Part shown: positions 1 through 10,225 of the stretch, in pieces
Layout: each line of letters begins with the position of its first letter
How positions within the stretch are numbered: the first letter of the stretch is position 1
Assembly: GCA_033296885.1 (NCBI GenBank)
Contig: MU864101.1
Location: forward strand, 1 to 24,842
Reading direction: 5' to 3'
DNA: 24,842 nt
Origin: Triangularia verruculosa
Taxonomy: Eukaryota; Ascomycota; Sordariomycetes; Sordariales; Podosporaceae
Position numbers and translations under genes: made by a program
The notes under the pieces: model-generated
What the model saw: only the letters and a program-made list of their open reading frames with translations
The model's database searches: none
Told to the model about the DNA's origin: nothing

Positions 1-757
1 ATAAATGAATTTAAAAAACCTTTTTTTTATATCTTTAGATTTATTCGGATTATTATATTTATTATATAGGTATTATATTAAATCTTTATATATTATAAAA
101 CAGTTAAGATAGTTTTTATAAAAGTAAAGTTTAAATGTATTAATGGTATTTTTAATTAATTAATTTTACATATAAATATATTTAATATAATTATTAATAA
201 AATAATTAATATTAGCTTTTATTTTATTCTTTATTTAATAATATTATATATAAAACTTAATATTATTTTGGAAGGGTTTTATATATTATAAAGAAAGGAG
301 GTCGACTTTAATATTTTTATTAATATTAATAAATAAAATAATAAAGTTCTTAATATTAAAAGTTATATTTCGGTTAATAATAATAAAGTTAACGATAATA
401 AATTAAAAGTATATTATAATATTATTATGATTATAAAGTTATTAACGTAGGTCCTTTAACTCGGTAAAATTAACCGTACTATTAATTTAAATTCTAACAG
501 TAATATTAACTATAAATAGGTTAATTTTAACTTTATTAAATTCGGTTTAAAATTATATATTTAAACTTTTAATTTTCGTAAGTTTAAAGTTAATAAATTA
601 ATAGCGAAAGTTAAACTATTAAAAATTAAACTCGAAGTTATTTATAATTATTATAATAAATATTTATTAATTTATATTAATTTAAAAATTAAATTAAATA
701 AATTTATTTAAAATTTAAATAATTTAATATAAAAGGTTTCTTTAACGATAAATTACT
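1..757. other. Unassigned AT-rich, RIP-degenerate DNA
   Basis: I see no match to the D, X, C or gypsy families elsewhere in the window and no intact gene. CA and TG are rare and TA is common, so the segment was probably repeated and mutated by RIP, or received RIP spreading from neighbours. One plus-strand frame from about 590 to 772 is interrupted only by TAA/TAG codons, which RIP readily makes from CAA, CAG or TGG. That frame also stays open across the X1 insertion into 2983-3045. No domain can be recognised, and at this AT content long open frames of I, K, L, N and Y residues are weak evidence. Confidence 0.5.
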
Positions 758-1454
758 TTTTAATTACTATTATAGTACTAGTAAAACTAGGCCCGAAGTA
801 CTAGAAAGCGTTATTAAACTGCAGTATAGTATGCTTTACTATACTAAAAGGTACCGTGTATGAAGAATTATTATAAACTTTCGGACTTCCGATATATTTA
901 TATATACCTTAACGTTATAAGAAAGTTACGAAAAACTATCGTATATTATAGAAAGTATATTTAAACTATAGTAAAAGACTCCCGTATATAAAAAAATATT
1001 TACAAAACTCTTCTTAATTTATTATACTTTAAAATTATTAACCTTAATTAACTCTTATTAAAAGAATATATTTATTATTAATAAGATATTAATTATATTA
1101 ACGAATATTATAATCGATAAGATTATTATTCCCGTATACCTCGGGTATTATAATTATAGTTTAAATATAATTATTAACGATATTAATAAGGCTAAAGTAA
1201 TTATAATCGTTAAAGTAATTATAATCGCCGAAGTAATATTAAAAATTATATTTAAATTTAAGTTTCATTTTATTAAAATATACTTTACTTTAACTTTATA
1301 TATTTTAAAGTACTTAAAATACTAAAGTTATATCGATTACATATAAAAGGATATTATATTTATTAAAAAAATAAAAAGATAATAATAAAATAAAAAAAGT
1401 TATTTAAAAAGCCGGAATATTAAAGATATAGTTAAAAGTTAATAAAGAAATAGT

Positions 1455-2730
1455 TCTTAGGTTCGTGAATTTATATAGAAAGTAATAAATATTATATAAA
1501 TATAATATTTTACGATTATTATAAAAGTAGTAATTTCTTTATAGCTATTAGTATTATATTAAGTTAGTGAATTTTAATAAATATTTCTAACGATAACTTT
1601 CGCTAAATTCTATATATACTATATTTATTCGACGACTTTTTCCCTTTAATAATAAGCCTCTTCTTATATCTCGTTATTATAGATATATATACTTAAATTT
1701 AACTTAAAATCTATATATTCTTAATCGAAATAATAAAGTATTTAAAATTAATATTAATTTAACTTATCGATATTTATTCGAATAATTTTCTAAACTCAAA
1801 ATCTTTTTTTTTATTCGTTAAGTATTTTAAAAATAAAGAGTATTTTAAAAGCTTAAAAGTTAAATTACTTCTAATTATTAATAAAAAAAACGAAATATAT
1901 ATATTACTGTTTTATTATAATTATTAGTAAATCGATTAACTATATATATTTAATATATTAATTATATTTATTAAAAATATTAATTAAAATAATTTACTTT
2001 AATAAAGATCTTAATATAAATTAAGTATTTTAATTAAAATATAAAATAAAAAGAGAAAATTAAAAATAGAAAGATAAATAATATATTTAATAAAGACGGT
2101 CCTTTTATCTTTATTAATATAGAAGTTATAATATTATAAAGGTAACGCTTTAGAGTAACTTACCGGTCGGTAAGGGAGTTATCGGCGCAGTAATAAGTAA
2201 TATAGTAAGGGAAGTGTTTAGAAGGTTTAAGCTATATCGTTATATTATATATATTATTAAGTTTAACGATTAAAGGCTATCTATATATAATAGATATATA
2301 ATAAGTATATAATATTACGTAATATAATTTTAACCGATAATACCGGGCTATAAAGAAAACTAACGCCGGGTATAGCGTTATTAAAGAACTTTCTTTTTTT
2401 TAGAAATTCGTTTCTTTTAAGACATATAATACTATAGAGTAATTTACCGGTTAATAAGGAAATTATCGGTATAGTAATAAGTAATATAGTAAAGGAAATA
2501 TCTAAAAAGTTTAAACTATATCGTTATATTATATATATTATTAAGCTCGACAATTAAAAGCCGTATATATATAATAGGTACGTAATATTACATAGTAAAT
2601 ACGTAATATTATATAATAAATATGTAATATAACTTTGACCGATAATACGGGGCTATAAAGAAAACTAACGTTAAGTATAGCGTTATTAAAGAACTTTTTT
2701 TTTAGAACTTCGTTTCTTTTAAAATACATA
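1455..2730 (+). mobile_element. Family D element copy D1, nested in X1, with duplicated end
   Basis: D1 is inserted in X1 with a direct repeat AAGAAATAGT at 1445-1454 and 2731-2740; the match extends leftward to 13 bp. It starts TCTTAGGTTCG and ends near TTTTAAAATACATA. It is longer than other D copies because its last roughly 285 bp (about 2146-2430) are repeated in tandem at about 2431-2730. A frame at 2155-2262 reading SNLPVGKGVIGAVISNIV is shared with other D copies (for example D4 and D7). I do not recognise the protein. Confidence 0.75.
2146..2730 (+). repeat. Tandem duplication of the D1 terminus, two units of about 285 bp
   Basis: The motif GAGTAAYTTACCGGT begins at about 2153 and again at about 2437. 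Both are followed by the same sequence through AAAGAAAACTAACG and the CGTTTCTTTTAA end. The two units differ almost only by C/T and G/A changes and a short insertion, as expected for duplication before or during RIP. The outer TSD of D1 encloses both units, so the pair behaves as one insertion. Confidence 0.7.
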
Positions 2731-3050
2731 AAGAAATAGTCGTTTATAACTAGGAGGAAATAGTAATATTAAAGAATATTAGGGGATATTAAAGGATATT
2801 AAAGATTAATTAATAAATAAATATAAAGATCGGTTATATATCGTTATAATATTAAATGACTATATTATAAGTTAAATACGGATTTATAAAGTAACTAAAA
2901 CTAATTACTTTACCTACTCGACCCTTACGTCCCCCTTACTTACGAAGACCTAAGTCCCTAGAAATAGTTTTAATTACTATTAAATTTAATAATAAAAATA
3001 TAAAATTTATAAACCTATTATTTATATATTATTATTATAAAAGTATAGAT

Positions 3051-4908
3051 TTTTAAGTTCGTTAGTTTATATAGAAAGTAACAAGTGTCGTATAAATATA
3101 ATATTGTATAATTATTATAAAAGTAATCTTTTTATAACTATTTAATATTATATTAAACTAACTATTCTCAATAAATATCTTTCACGATAATTTCCGCTAA
3201 ATATTTTATATATTATATTTATTCGACTACTTTCTTCCTTTAATATTAAACCTCCTTTTATATATTATCGCTATTAATATAATTATTAGCGTTTAATATA
3301 AGATTTATATATCTTAAAAAAAACGAAGTTTGAAAAAAAAGTTCTTTAATAATATTATATTTAGCGTTAATTTTCTTTATAACCCAATATTATCGGTTGA
3401 AATTATATTATATAATATTATATACTTATTATATATCTATTATATATATACGGCTTTTAATCGTCGAATTTAATAATATATATAATATAACGATATAACT
3501 TAAACTTTTTAAATACCTCTTTTACTATATTACTTATTACCGCACTAATAACTCCTTTATTAACCGGTAAATTACTTTATAATACTATAACCTTTATATT
3601 AATAAAGATAAAGGGACCGTTTTTATTATTTTTTTACCTTTAATTCTCTTTTACTATTTTATACTTTAATTAAAACGTTTAATTTATTAGAACTTTACTA
3701 AAGTAAATTACCTTAATTAATACCCTCGATAAATATAATTAATATATTAAATATATATAGTCAATTAATTTATTTATTATAACGAAAAAATAATATATAT
3801 ACCTTACTCTTTATTACTTTAAAAGTAAAAGAAATTAATATTCGCCGACTTTAAAATATTATTTATCTTTAAAATATTAAACTAGTAATTAAAGAAAAAA
3901 TCTCGAGTTTAGTAAATCGTATAAATAAACCTCGATAAATTAAATTAAATTAAATTCTAAATATTTTATAGTTTTAGTTAAGAATATATAAATCTTTAAT
4001 TAAATATAAATAAATATATCCCCTATAACGATATATAGAAAGAGGTTTATTATTAAAAGGAAAAAGTCGTCGAGTAAATATAATATATATAAGATTTAGC
4101 GAAAATTATCGCTAAAGATATCCGTTAACAATAGTTACTTTAATATAATATTAAATAGCTATAAAAAAACTACTTTTATAATAATCGTAAGATATTATAT
4201 TTATATGATATTTATTATTTTCTATATAAATTAAGGAACCTAAGAATATAAGATTTATATATTCTTAATTAAAGTAATAAAGGAGTTGAAATTAATTTTA
4301 ATTAAACTTTTTAAAATTTATTAAAGCGATATACTAAACTCGGGAATTTTTTATTTATTTATTAGATATTTTAAAAATAGGTAGTATTTTAAAGGTTTAA
4401 AAATTGAATTCCTTTTAGTTATTAATAAAGGAAGTAAAGTATATATATATTACTTTTTTACCATAATTATTAATAAATTAATTAAAGTAATTTACTTTAA
4501 TATAGTTTTTAATATAAGTTAAGTATTTTAATTAAAATATAAGATAATAAAAAAGAATAAAAAATAAAAAAATAAAGATAATTCTTTTATTTTTATTAAT
4601 ATAAGAATTATAGCGTTATAATATTATTTACCGGTTAGCGAGCCTTTACGGTAAAGGAGTTATCGGCGTAGGAATAAATAATATAGTAAAGGAAGTGTTT
4701 AAAAGGTTTAAGTTATATCGTTATATTATATATATTATTAAGCTCGACGATTAAAGCCCGTATATATATAATAGGTATATAATATTATATAGTATAACTT
4801 TAACCGACGATACCGGGCTATAAAGAAAACTAACGTGGGGTATAGTGTTATAAAAGAATTTTTTTTTCTTTTTTTTTTTTAGAACTTCGTTTCTTTTATA
4901 ACCTATAA
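3051..4908 (+). mobile_element. Family D element copy D2, interrupted by D3
   Basis: The left part (3051-3303) matches the D 5' region beginning TTTTAAGTTCG. The right part (4254-4908) resumes at the expected internal D position and runs to CGTTTCTTTTATAACC. Subtracting D3 and one TSD leaves about 908 bp. I found no convincing TSD for D2 itself. The sequence is strongly RIP-mutated. Confidence 0.75.
3304..4245 (-). mobile_element. Family D element copy D3, nested in D2
   Basis: D3 is an inverted D copy inside D2. The direct repeat ATATAAGA flanks it at 3296-3303 and 4246-4253; the identity can be read as up to 16 bp depending on where the element is taken to begin. The D sequence reads from the TCTTAAAAAAAACG start on plus to GGAACCTAAGA. 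It is about 942 bp, full length, and contains the conserved CGCTAAAGATAT and ATAGAAAGAGGTTT segments. Confidence 0.75.
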
Positions 4909-4973
4909 TTTATTAATAGCCCCTTTTTAATAAAGAGTATCGACTATAGTATTATTATTATCTTTATCCCTAT

Positions 4974-5522
4974 TTCTCTTTACTTTTTAGTATCCTTATT
5001 TCTATATTAACTTAAAACTATTATTTCTTATATTTATATATTACTATATACTTAAATATAAGTTATATATTCTTTTATATAATTAGCGAAAGTAATTATA
5101 TAAACCGTAAAGGTATTATATTTTAAAAAAAGCTTTTTTAAAAATAAAAACCCTTTTACTTTACTTTTTAAAACTTACTACCCTACCCCCCCGAATTATA
5201 GGAATTTAGCGTACTATAAAGCCCCTTTAACTTTATAAAAGCTTCGGCCTTTAATACTTATAAAACTTACTTTTAAGTTTTATAAAAAAGGTATAATATT
5301 AATAGTTGTAACTATTTCGGGTAGTTAATACCCGGAGGTTAAAATTATTTAATTAATTTATGAGGAATTATAATATAAGTAAATTATTACTTTCTTACTT
5401 ATTAACTTTTTATAATTAATAAAAAGTTAATTTTATTATCTTATATAAAAGTCGAACTTACTACCTCTTAATTATAAGTAATAATTAAAAGATCCTTAGG
5501 CGTATATTACTATATTATAGGA
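4974..5522 (-). mobile_element. Family C SINE-like element copy C1
   Basis: C1 is flanked by a perfect 15-bp direct repeat, TATCTTTATCCCTAT, at 4959-4973 and 5523-5537. Read on minus, its first 86 nt fold like a tRNA and carry a GTTCGA internal-promoter-like box. The remaining body of about 460 bp matches C2, including the CCGGGTATTAA segment at about 5325-5340 (plus: TTAATACCCGGAGG). A tRNA head, a short body and a long TSD are hallmarks of a SINE. The left part (4974-5068) has no clear counterpart in C2. RIP has replaced most of its CA and TG. Confidence 0.6.
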
Positions 5523-5523
5523 T
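5438..5523 (-). other. tRNA-like head of SINE C1 (lysine-tRNA-like)
   Basis: The 86-nt segment begins ATCCTAT and ends with a partner of ATAGGAT on the plus strand, forming an acceptor-like stem with one C-to-T change. It keeps GTTCGAC as a B-box or T-loop and CTTTTAA as a possible anticodon loop (UUU) inside GGATCTTTTAATT. The extra length could be an intron or a variable arm. It is not a functional tRNA: the T-stem is broken and it lies in a repeated element. Confidence 0.45.
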
Positions 5524-5570
5524 ATCTTTATCCCTATATTATTTTATATTAACTTTATAAATAAAAGAAG

Positions 5571-6469
5571 TTACTTATAGGGACTTAGGTTTTCGCGAAT
5601 AGGGGGGATGTAAGGGTCAAATAGGTAAAGTAATTAGTTTTAGTTACTTTATAGACTTATATTTAACTTATAATATAAATATTTAATATTATAACGATAT
5701 ACGACCGATCTTTATATTTACTTTATTACTTAATCTTTAATATTCTTTAATATTATCTATTATTTAATATTACTTCCTCCTAATTATAAACGATTACTTT
5801 TTTATTAATTATTAACTATACCCTTAATATTCCGGTTTCTTAAATAGTTTATTTTATTTTATTAATATCTTTTTATATCCTTCGATTATTATAATATCTT
5901 TTAATACTTAATCGATATAACTTTAGTATTTAAAGTACTTAAAAATATAAAGGATTAAAGTAAAATATACCTTAATAAAATTAAGTTTAAATATAAATAT
6001 AATTTCCGATATTATTTTAACGACTGTAATTACTTCGGCCTCGTTAATATTAATAATAGTAATATTCGAAGTATAATTACTATCCCCGAGATATATAAGA
6101 ATAGTAATTTTATCGATTATAATATTAATTAATATAATTAATATTTTATTAATAATAGAGATATTTTTTTAATAAGAGTTAATTAGATTTAATAGTTCTA
6201 AAGTATAATAAATTAGGAAAAGTTTTATAAATATTTTTTTATGCGTAAAAGTCTTTTACTATAATTTAAATATACTTTTTATAATATATAATAGTTTTTT
6301 GTAATTTTCTTATAGCGTTTATATTAAAGTATACGTAAATATATCGGAAGTCCGAAAACTTATAGTAATTCTTTATATATAGTACTTTATAATATAATAA
6401 GGTATATTATACTATAATTCAATAAAGCTTTCTAGTACCTCAGGCCTAGTTTTTACTAGTATTATAATA
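5571..6469 (+). mobile_element. Family X element copy X2, uninterrupted
   Basis: This is the cleanest uninterrupted X copy, 899 bp. It begins with the palindrome (5571-5602, centred on GGACTTAGGT), then GGGGGGATGTAAGGGTC, then a decamer-rich tract (about 5735-5770), and ends TTTTTACTAGTATTATAATA. The possible TSD is imperfect: ATAAATAAAAGAAG at 5557-5570 against ATAAATTAAAAAGG at 6470-6483. The 3' third holds the GGAAGTCCGAAAA and GGCCTAG motifs found in all full copies. No protein family is recognised. Confidence 0.75.
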
Positions 6470-6574
6470 ATAAATTAAAAAGGAGAAAGAAAAGGAAAAG
6501 ATAAAAATAAATTTAATATTATATTACTTTTTAGTTTTATAAATATCTTGCAATATATTTATTATTATTCCTAT

Positions 6575-7485
6575 TTTTAGGTTCGTTAGTTTATATAGAA
6601 AGTAATAAGTATCGTATAGATATAATATCTTACGATTATTATAAAATCTCTTTACAGCTATTAGTATTATACTAAGCTAGCTATTCCTATCAGATATCTC
6701 CAGCGATAATTTCCGCTAAATACTATATATACTATATCTACTCGACGACTTTCTCCCTTTAATAATAAACCTTTTTTTATATATCGTTATTATAAATATA
6801 TATATATTTAGATTTAACTTATTAAATTAACCTTAATTTAACCCGTCGAGGTTTATTTAAGTAATTTACTAAATTCGGGATCTTACTTTTTTTCGTTCGT
6901 TAAGTAATTTAGAAATAAATAATATTTTAAAGTTAACGAATATTAACTTTTTTTTACTTTTTAAATAATAAAAAGTAAAATAAATATATTACTTAACTAT
7001 AATTGTTAATAAATTAATTAATTATATATATTTTAATACGTTAATTATATTTATCGAAAGTATTAATTAAAGTAATTTATTTTAATAAAGTTTTTAATAT
7101 AAGTTAAATGTTTTAATTAAAATATAAAATAGGGAAAGAAAATTAAAAGTAAAAGAGTAATATATTTAACGGAGACGGTCCTTTTATTTTTATTAATACG
7201 GGAATTATAATATTATAAAGTAATTTACCGGTTAGTAAGGGAGTTATTAGTATAGTAATAAATAATATAGTAAAGGAAGTATTTAAAAAGTTTAAATTAT
7301 ATCGTTATATTATATATATTATTAAATTCGATAATTAAAAACTATATATATATAATAAATATATAATATTATATAATATAACTGTAACCGATAATACCGG
7401 AGCTATAAAGAAAACTAACGCCGGGAATAACGTTATAAAAGAACTTTTTTTTTTTGAGAAATTATTTTCTTCTAAGATATATTTA
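6575..7485 (+). mobile_element. Family D element copy D4, uninterrupted
   Basis: A full-length D copy of about 911 bp, from TTTTAGGTTCGTTAG to TTTTCTTCTAAGATAT. It has no insert, so it is the best single reference for the family. The shared frame at about 7195-7310 reads GPFIFINTG, then a TAA in place of a possible CAA, then SNLPVSKGVI. No TSD was found. It abuts D5 directly. Confidence 0.75.
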
Positions 7486-7690
7486 TATAGAAAATAATAA
7501 ATATCGTATAGATATAATATTTTACCTACTTATAAGGACTTAAATCCTCGTAAGTAGGGGGGATGTAGGGGTCGAGTAAATAAAGTAGTTAATTTTAGTT
7601 ACTTTATAAACCTGTATTTAATTTATAGTATCGGTATTTAATTTTATAATAATATATAACCGATCTCTATATTTACTTATTAATTAATCT

Positions 7691-7747
7691 TTAATATCTT
7701 TTAATATCCTTTAATATCCTTTAATATCCTTTAATATCCTTTAATAT
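7691..7747 (+). repeat. Decamer tandem repeat inside X3
   Basis: About five to six units of TTAATATCCT are in perfect or near-perfect tandem. Other X copies have the same tract in less mutated form with units such as TCCGATATCC (X5, about 17480-17540). The T-rich version here is therefore probably the RIP product of a CCGATAT-based array. Copy number varies between X copies. Confidence 0.8.
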
Positions 7748-7879
7748 TTAACGTTACTTTCTTTCGATTATCAATAATTCTTTTTCCATTAACTATTAAG
7801 TATACCCTCAATATTCCGGTTTCTTAAATAACTTCTTTTATTTTATTATTATTTTCCTATTTCCTTTAATAAATATAAT

Positions 7880-8344
7880 ATTCTTTTATATAATTAGCGA
7901 GGGTAATTATATAAGCCGTAAAGGTACTATATTTTAGTAGAAACCTTTCTAAAGGACGAAAAATACTTTACTTTACTCCTTAAAACTTACTACCCTCCCC
8001 TTATTATAAACGCTATTTACTATATTATAAAGTTTAAAAGCTTAAGCCCTATAAGACACTTAAACTTTAATACTCTACGGAATCCCTAAAAATAAGTTAC
8101 CTTAAGAGAGGTATAGTATTAACGGCTATAATCGTTCCGGACGGTTAATACCCGGAGGTTAAAGCTATTTAATTAACCTATAAAGGGTTATAATATAAGT
8201 AGGCCACCGCCCTATAACCTACTAGCCCTCTATAACTAATAAAAAGTTAACTTTATTATCCTATATAAAAGTCGAACCCACTACTTCTTAATTATAAGTA
8301 GCAATTAAAAGATCCTTAAGTATATACTACTACACTATAGGATT
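7880..8344 (-). mobile_element. Family C SINE-like element copy C2, nested in X3
   Basis: C2 matches C1 over about 455 bp and has the same tRNA-like head at its 5' end (8343 reading leftward). A 10-bp direct repeat, TAAATATAAT at 7870-7879 and TAAATATAAC at 8345-8354, may be the TSD. The left boundary is uncertain because X2-like sequence seems to continue to about 7884. About 100 bp of X sequence present in X2 is missing at this site. C2 is less RIP-mutated than C1: it keeps GGCCACCGCC and CGAACCCACTAC. Confidence 0.6.
8258..8343 (-). other. tRNA-like head of SINE C2 (lysine-tRNA-like)
   Basis: On minus, ATCCTAT at the 5' end pairs perfectly with ATAGGAT at the 3' end of an 86-nt segment. 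GTGGGTTCGAC is an intact B-box-like T arm, and CTTTTAA sits where an anticodon loop would be. The 3' T-stem strand reads TTTAT where CCCAT would pair, which three C-to-T changes explain. Likely a lysine (UUU) tRNA ancestor; the identity is inference. Confidence 0.5.
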
Positions 8345-8666
8345 TAAATATAACTATAATTTCCGATATTATTTTAACGATTATAATTACTTTAATAATT
8401 GTAATTATTTCAGCTTTACTAATATTGTTAGTAATTATATTTAAATTATAATTATAATACCTAAGGTATACGGAAATAGTAATTTTATCGATTATAATAT
8501 TCGGGAATAAAGTTAATATTTTATTATTAATAAAGATATTTCTTTAATAAAGATCGATATTAAGGTTAATAATTTTAAAATATTATAAATTAGGAAGAGT
8601 TTTATAAATATCTTTTTATATGTAAGAGTTCTTTTTTACTATAATTTAAATATATTTTATATATAT

Positions 8667-9080
8667 TATAACGAACCCCTATACAGAACCTCTGAAAGGG
8701 ATACTCGGTTAAAGGCTACTTCTAACAATTAGTTCGGTATAGCTAAACAGTGCACAATAAGATGTCTCAATATAAATATAAAATACCGTAAATATAAATT
8801 GTAATTATATACTGCGGAATTATTTATAAGCTATTTAGTTCCTCCGTATATATAGATCTATAGATTATTAAAATTACGTTCCTTAAAGGTAATCTAGATT
8901 ACCTTTCCTTCCTTTAGCTTACTATACTTATCGTAATCCTATCGCTCCGCTCACCGTAATCCTATCGCTCTGCTTACCGGGATTACCGTGAGCTTTCCGC
9001 TCTACTCCTAATTAGTCCGTAATAATTGGCTAAGAGCGTCCCGCACCCCCTACGTTAATTCTTTATTAACGATTGTAATA
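8667..9080 (-). repeat. 3' LTR of the gypsy element (left copy)
   Basis: 414 bp, the same length as the right LTR. Its outer 120 bp (8667-8790) are lightly mutated and still hold AACAGTGCACAATAAG, while its inner part is more heavily RIP-mutated than the corresponding part of the right LTR. It contains two tandem 23-bp units (8932-8954 and 8955-8977) with core ATCCTATCGCT. Confidence 0.92.
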
Positions 9081-9084
9081 CGAT

Positions 9085-9096
9085 ACCCCTCCTTCT
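9085..9096 (-). other. Polypurine tract next to the 3' LTR
   Basis: Read on minus, AGAAGGAGGGG lies four bases inside the left LTR, where plus-strand DNA synthesis of an LTR retrotransposon is primed. It confirms that the left LTR is the 3' one and that the element is transcribed on minus. Confidence 0.7.
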
Positions 9097-9126
9097 AAGC
9101 CGACGTCCCGACGGCCTTAATTACTT

Positions 9127-9846
9127 TATCTTCTTTAATTATTCTTCCCCCTTCTCTCTTTCCGTAAATCTCCCTTACTTTTTTACGCTACTTCTCGCGT
9201 CCTTATTATATCTAACCGCGTCTTAAAAACTCCCAGTTCGAAATCCTCGCAGCGCGTATCTTTAGCAGCCGCTATATTTTAATTTAGATACGAAACTATA
9301 CCGTACTCTTTCTATTTTTCTAAGGGCTTAATGTATAAGATAGCCGAACGTTCTTCTCGTTATAGTAAATATATTCGTCGTAGATATATTTATAATAATA
9401 TTAATGTTCCGGTTTTAACGCGTAAATATATATACGGATTCTTCTCTTTCTATTGTTTTAGCTTAACCCCTAGTCTTTTAATAGACTATATTATAGCCGA
9501 GCCTTAACGCTTAGCTCGTAAGGAGGAGCTTACCGAGAAGCGCTTTTAACGTAATTAACGTAAAGTTTAAGAGGCTCTTATTACCTTATTCCGTCTCCGG
9601 CGTTAACGTTAATATTTATCGACGTAAAGTAACGAAATGGTCCGCCGAGGACTCGCTTCGCTAAGCGAACTTAAGGAAGCTAACCGTTGTAAATCGGAGG
9701 TTATTATTAACGCTTAGGTTTATAGCGCTTTAGATATTATTAATTAAAACGCCGTATTAAACGACGCCCCTTTAATTAACCCTTTCTTAACTGCTTAAAT
9801 ATAAGTCGCTCCGGGTTCCTCCGATAAAAGTCCTTTAATTTCTTAA
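9127..9846 (+). pseudogene. Antisense ORF between pol and 3' LTR: Cys-rich plus coiled-coil protein (RIP-broken)
   Basis: One plus-strand frame reads through about 240 codons, broken only by TAA/TAG stops that RIP explains (CAA or CAG to TAA or TAG). At 9331 it reads MYKIAERSSRYSKYIRRR, where Tyr codons TAT can come from Cys TGT, giving a CxxC-like cluster. At about 9515-9690 it reads a charged helical segment with ALITLFRLRR and then NEMVRRGLASLSELKEAN (9631-9684). A Cys cluster followed by this coiled coil ending in RRGL-SL-EL is a layout I recall from fungal proteins annotated near gypsy elements; that link is from memory. It is convergent with pol and would use a promoter near the 3' LTR. 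No catalytic function is evident. Confidence 0.65.
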
Positions 9847-10061
9847 AGTAATTAAAGTATATAATGTTAATTATAAATAAGCCCCTAAATATTTATTAAC
9901 TTTATAATATAATATATAGTACGTTAATTATTACGTCGGAGGTATAGATTTGATTCCCGTTAAAATTTTCGGTATTTAAATTTATTAATATTATTAATAA
10001 ATTAAGTACCCTTCTTTTTTTTTTTGGTCTTTTCGTTTAGCCTAGGTCGGTTTAAATACTA

Positions 10062-10225
10062 TCCGTAGAATTCTTTTAATTTCTCTAAATAATTAAAGTT
10101 TATAGTAAGTTCTTACGAGTTATCTATAACCGGGTAATTTAACTACCTTATTAAATATTCTAATTAACCTTTATTAAGCTGTAAATCTAATACTTCCTTT
10201 ATATTATACTCCTCTTCTTCGTCCT
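10062..10225 (-). other. Chromodomain coding segment at the pol C-terminus
   Basis: Translation on minus gives EDEEEEYNIKEVLDLQLNKG, a stop, LEYLIR, a stop (TAG, expected Trp), LNYPVIDNS, a stop (expected Trp), then ELTINFNYLEKLKEFYG. The three beta strands and C-terminal helix of an HP1-like chromodomain are in the right order. Such domains guide integration of chromoviruses to heterochromatin, which fits the location. Confidence 0.88.

Larger units (their letters stand above)
773..2967 (-). mobile_element. Family X element copy X1, interrupted by D1
   Basis: X1 is a RIP-degraded copy of the roughly 900-bp X family. It is flanked by a perfect 15-bp TSD, TTTTAATTACTATTA, at 758-772 and 2968-2982. 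The conserved 3' end (the GGCCTAG-type motif, read on minus) is at 773-795. The palindromic 5' end lies at about 2936-2967. D1 (1455-2730) splits it; the flanking X sequence matches the uninterrupted copy X2 across the gap. Removing D1 with one TSD leaves about 909 bp, the same as other full copies. No coding region is recognised. Strand is given with the palindrome as the 5' end, which is an inference. Confidence 0.8.

Noticed and set aside
2541..2729. Minus-strand open frame of 62 codons
   Set aside because: It lies wholly within the duplicated end of D1, is rich in I, Y and L from TA-rich sequence, and is not kept open in other D copies.
5438..5523. Functional tRNA gene
   Set aside because: The T stem is broken by C-to-T changes, the length is atypical, and the unit is the head of a repeated element with target duplications.
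7691..7747. CRISPR-like array
   Set aside because: Units are 10 bp with no spacers and lie inside a eukaryotic transposon copy.
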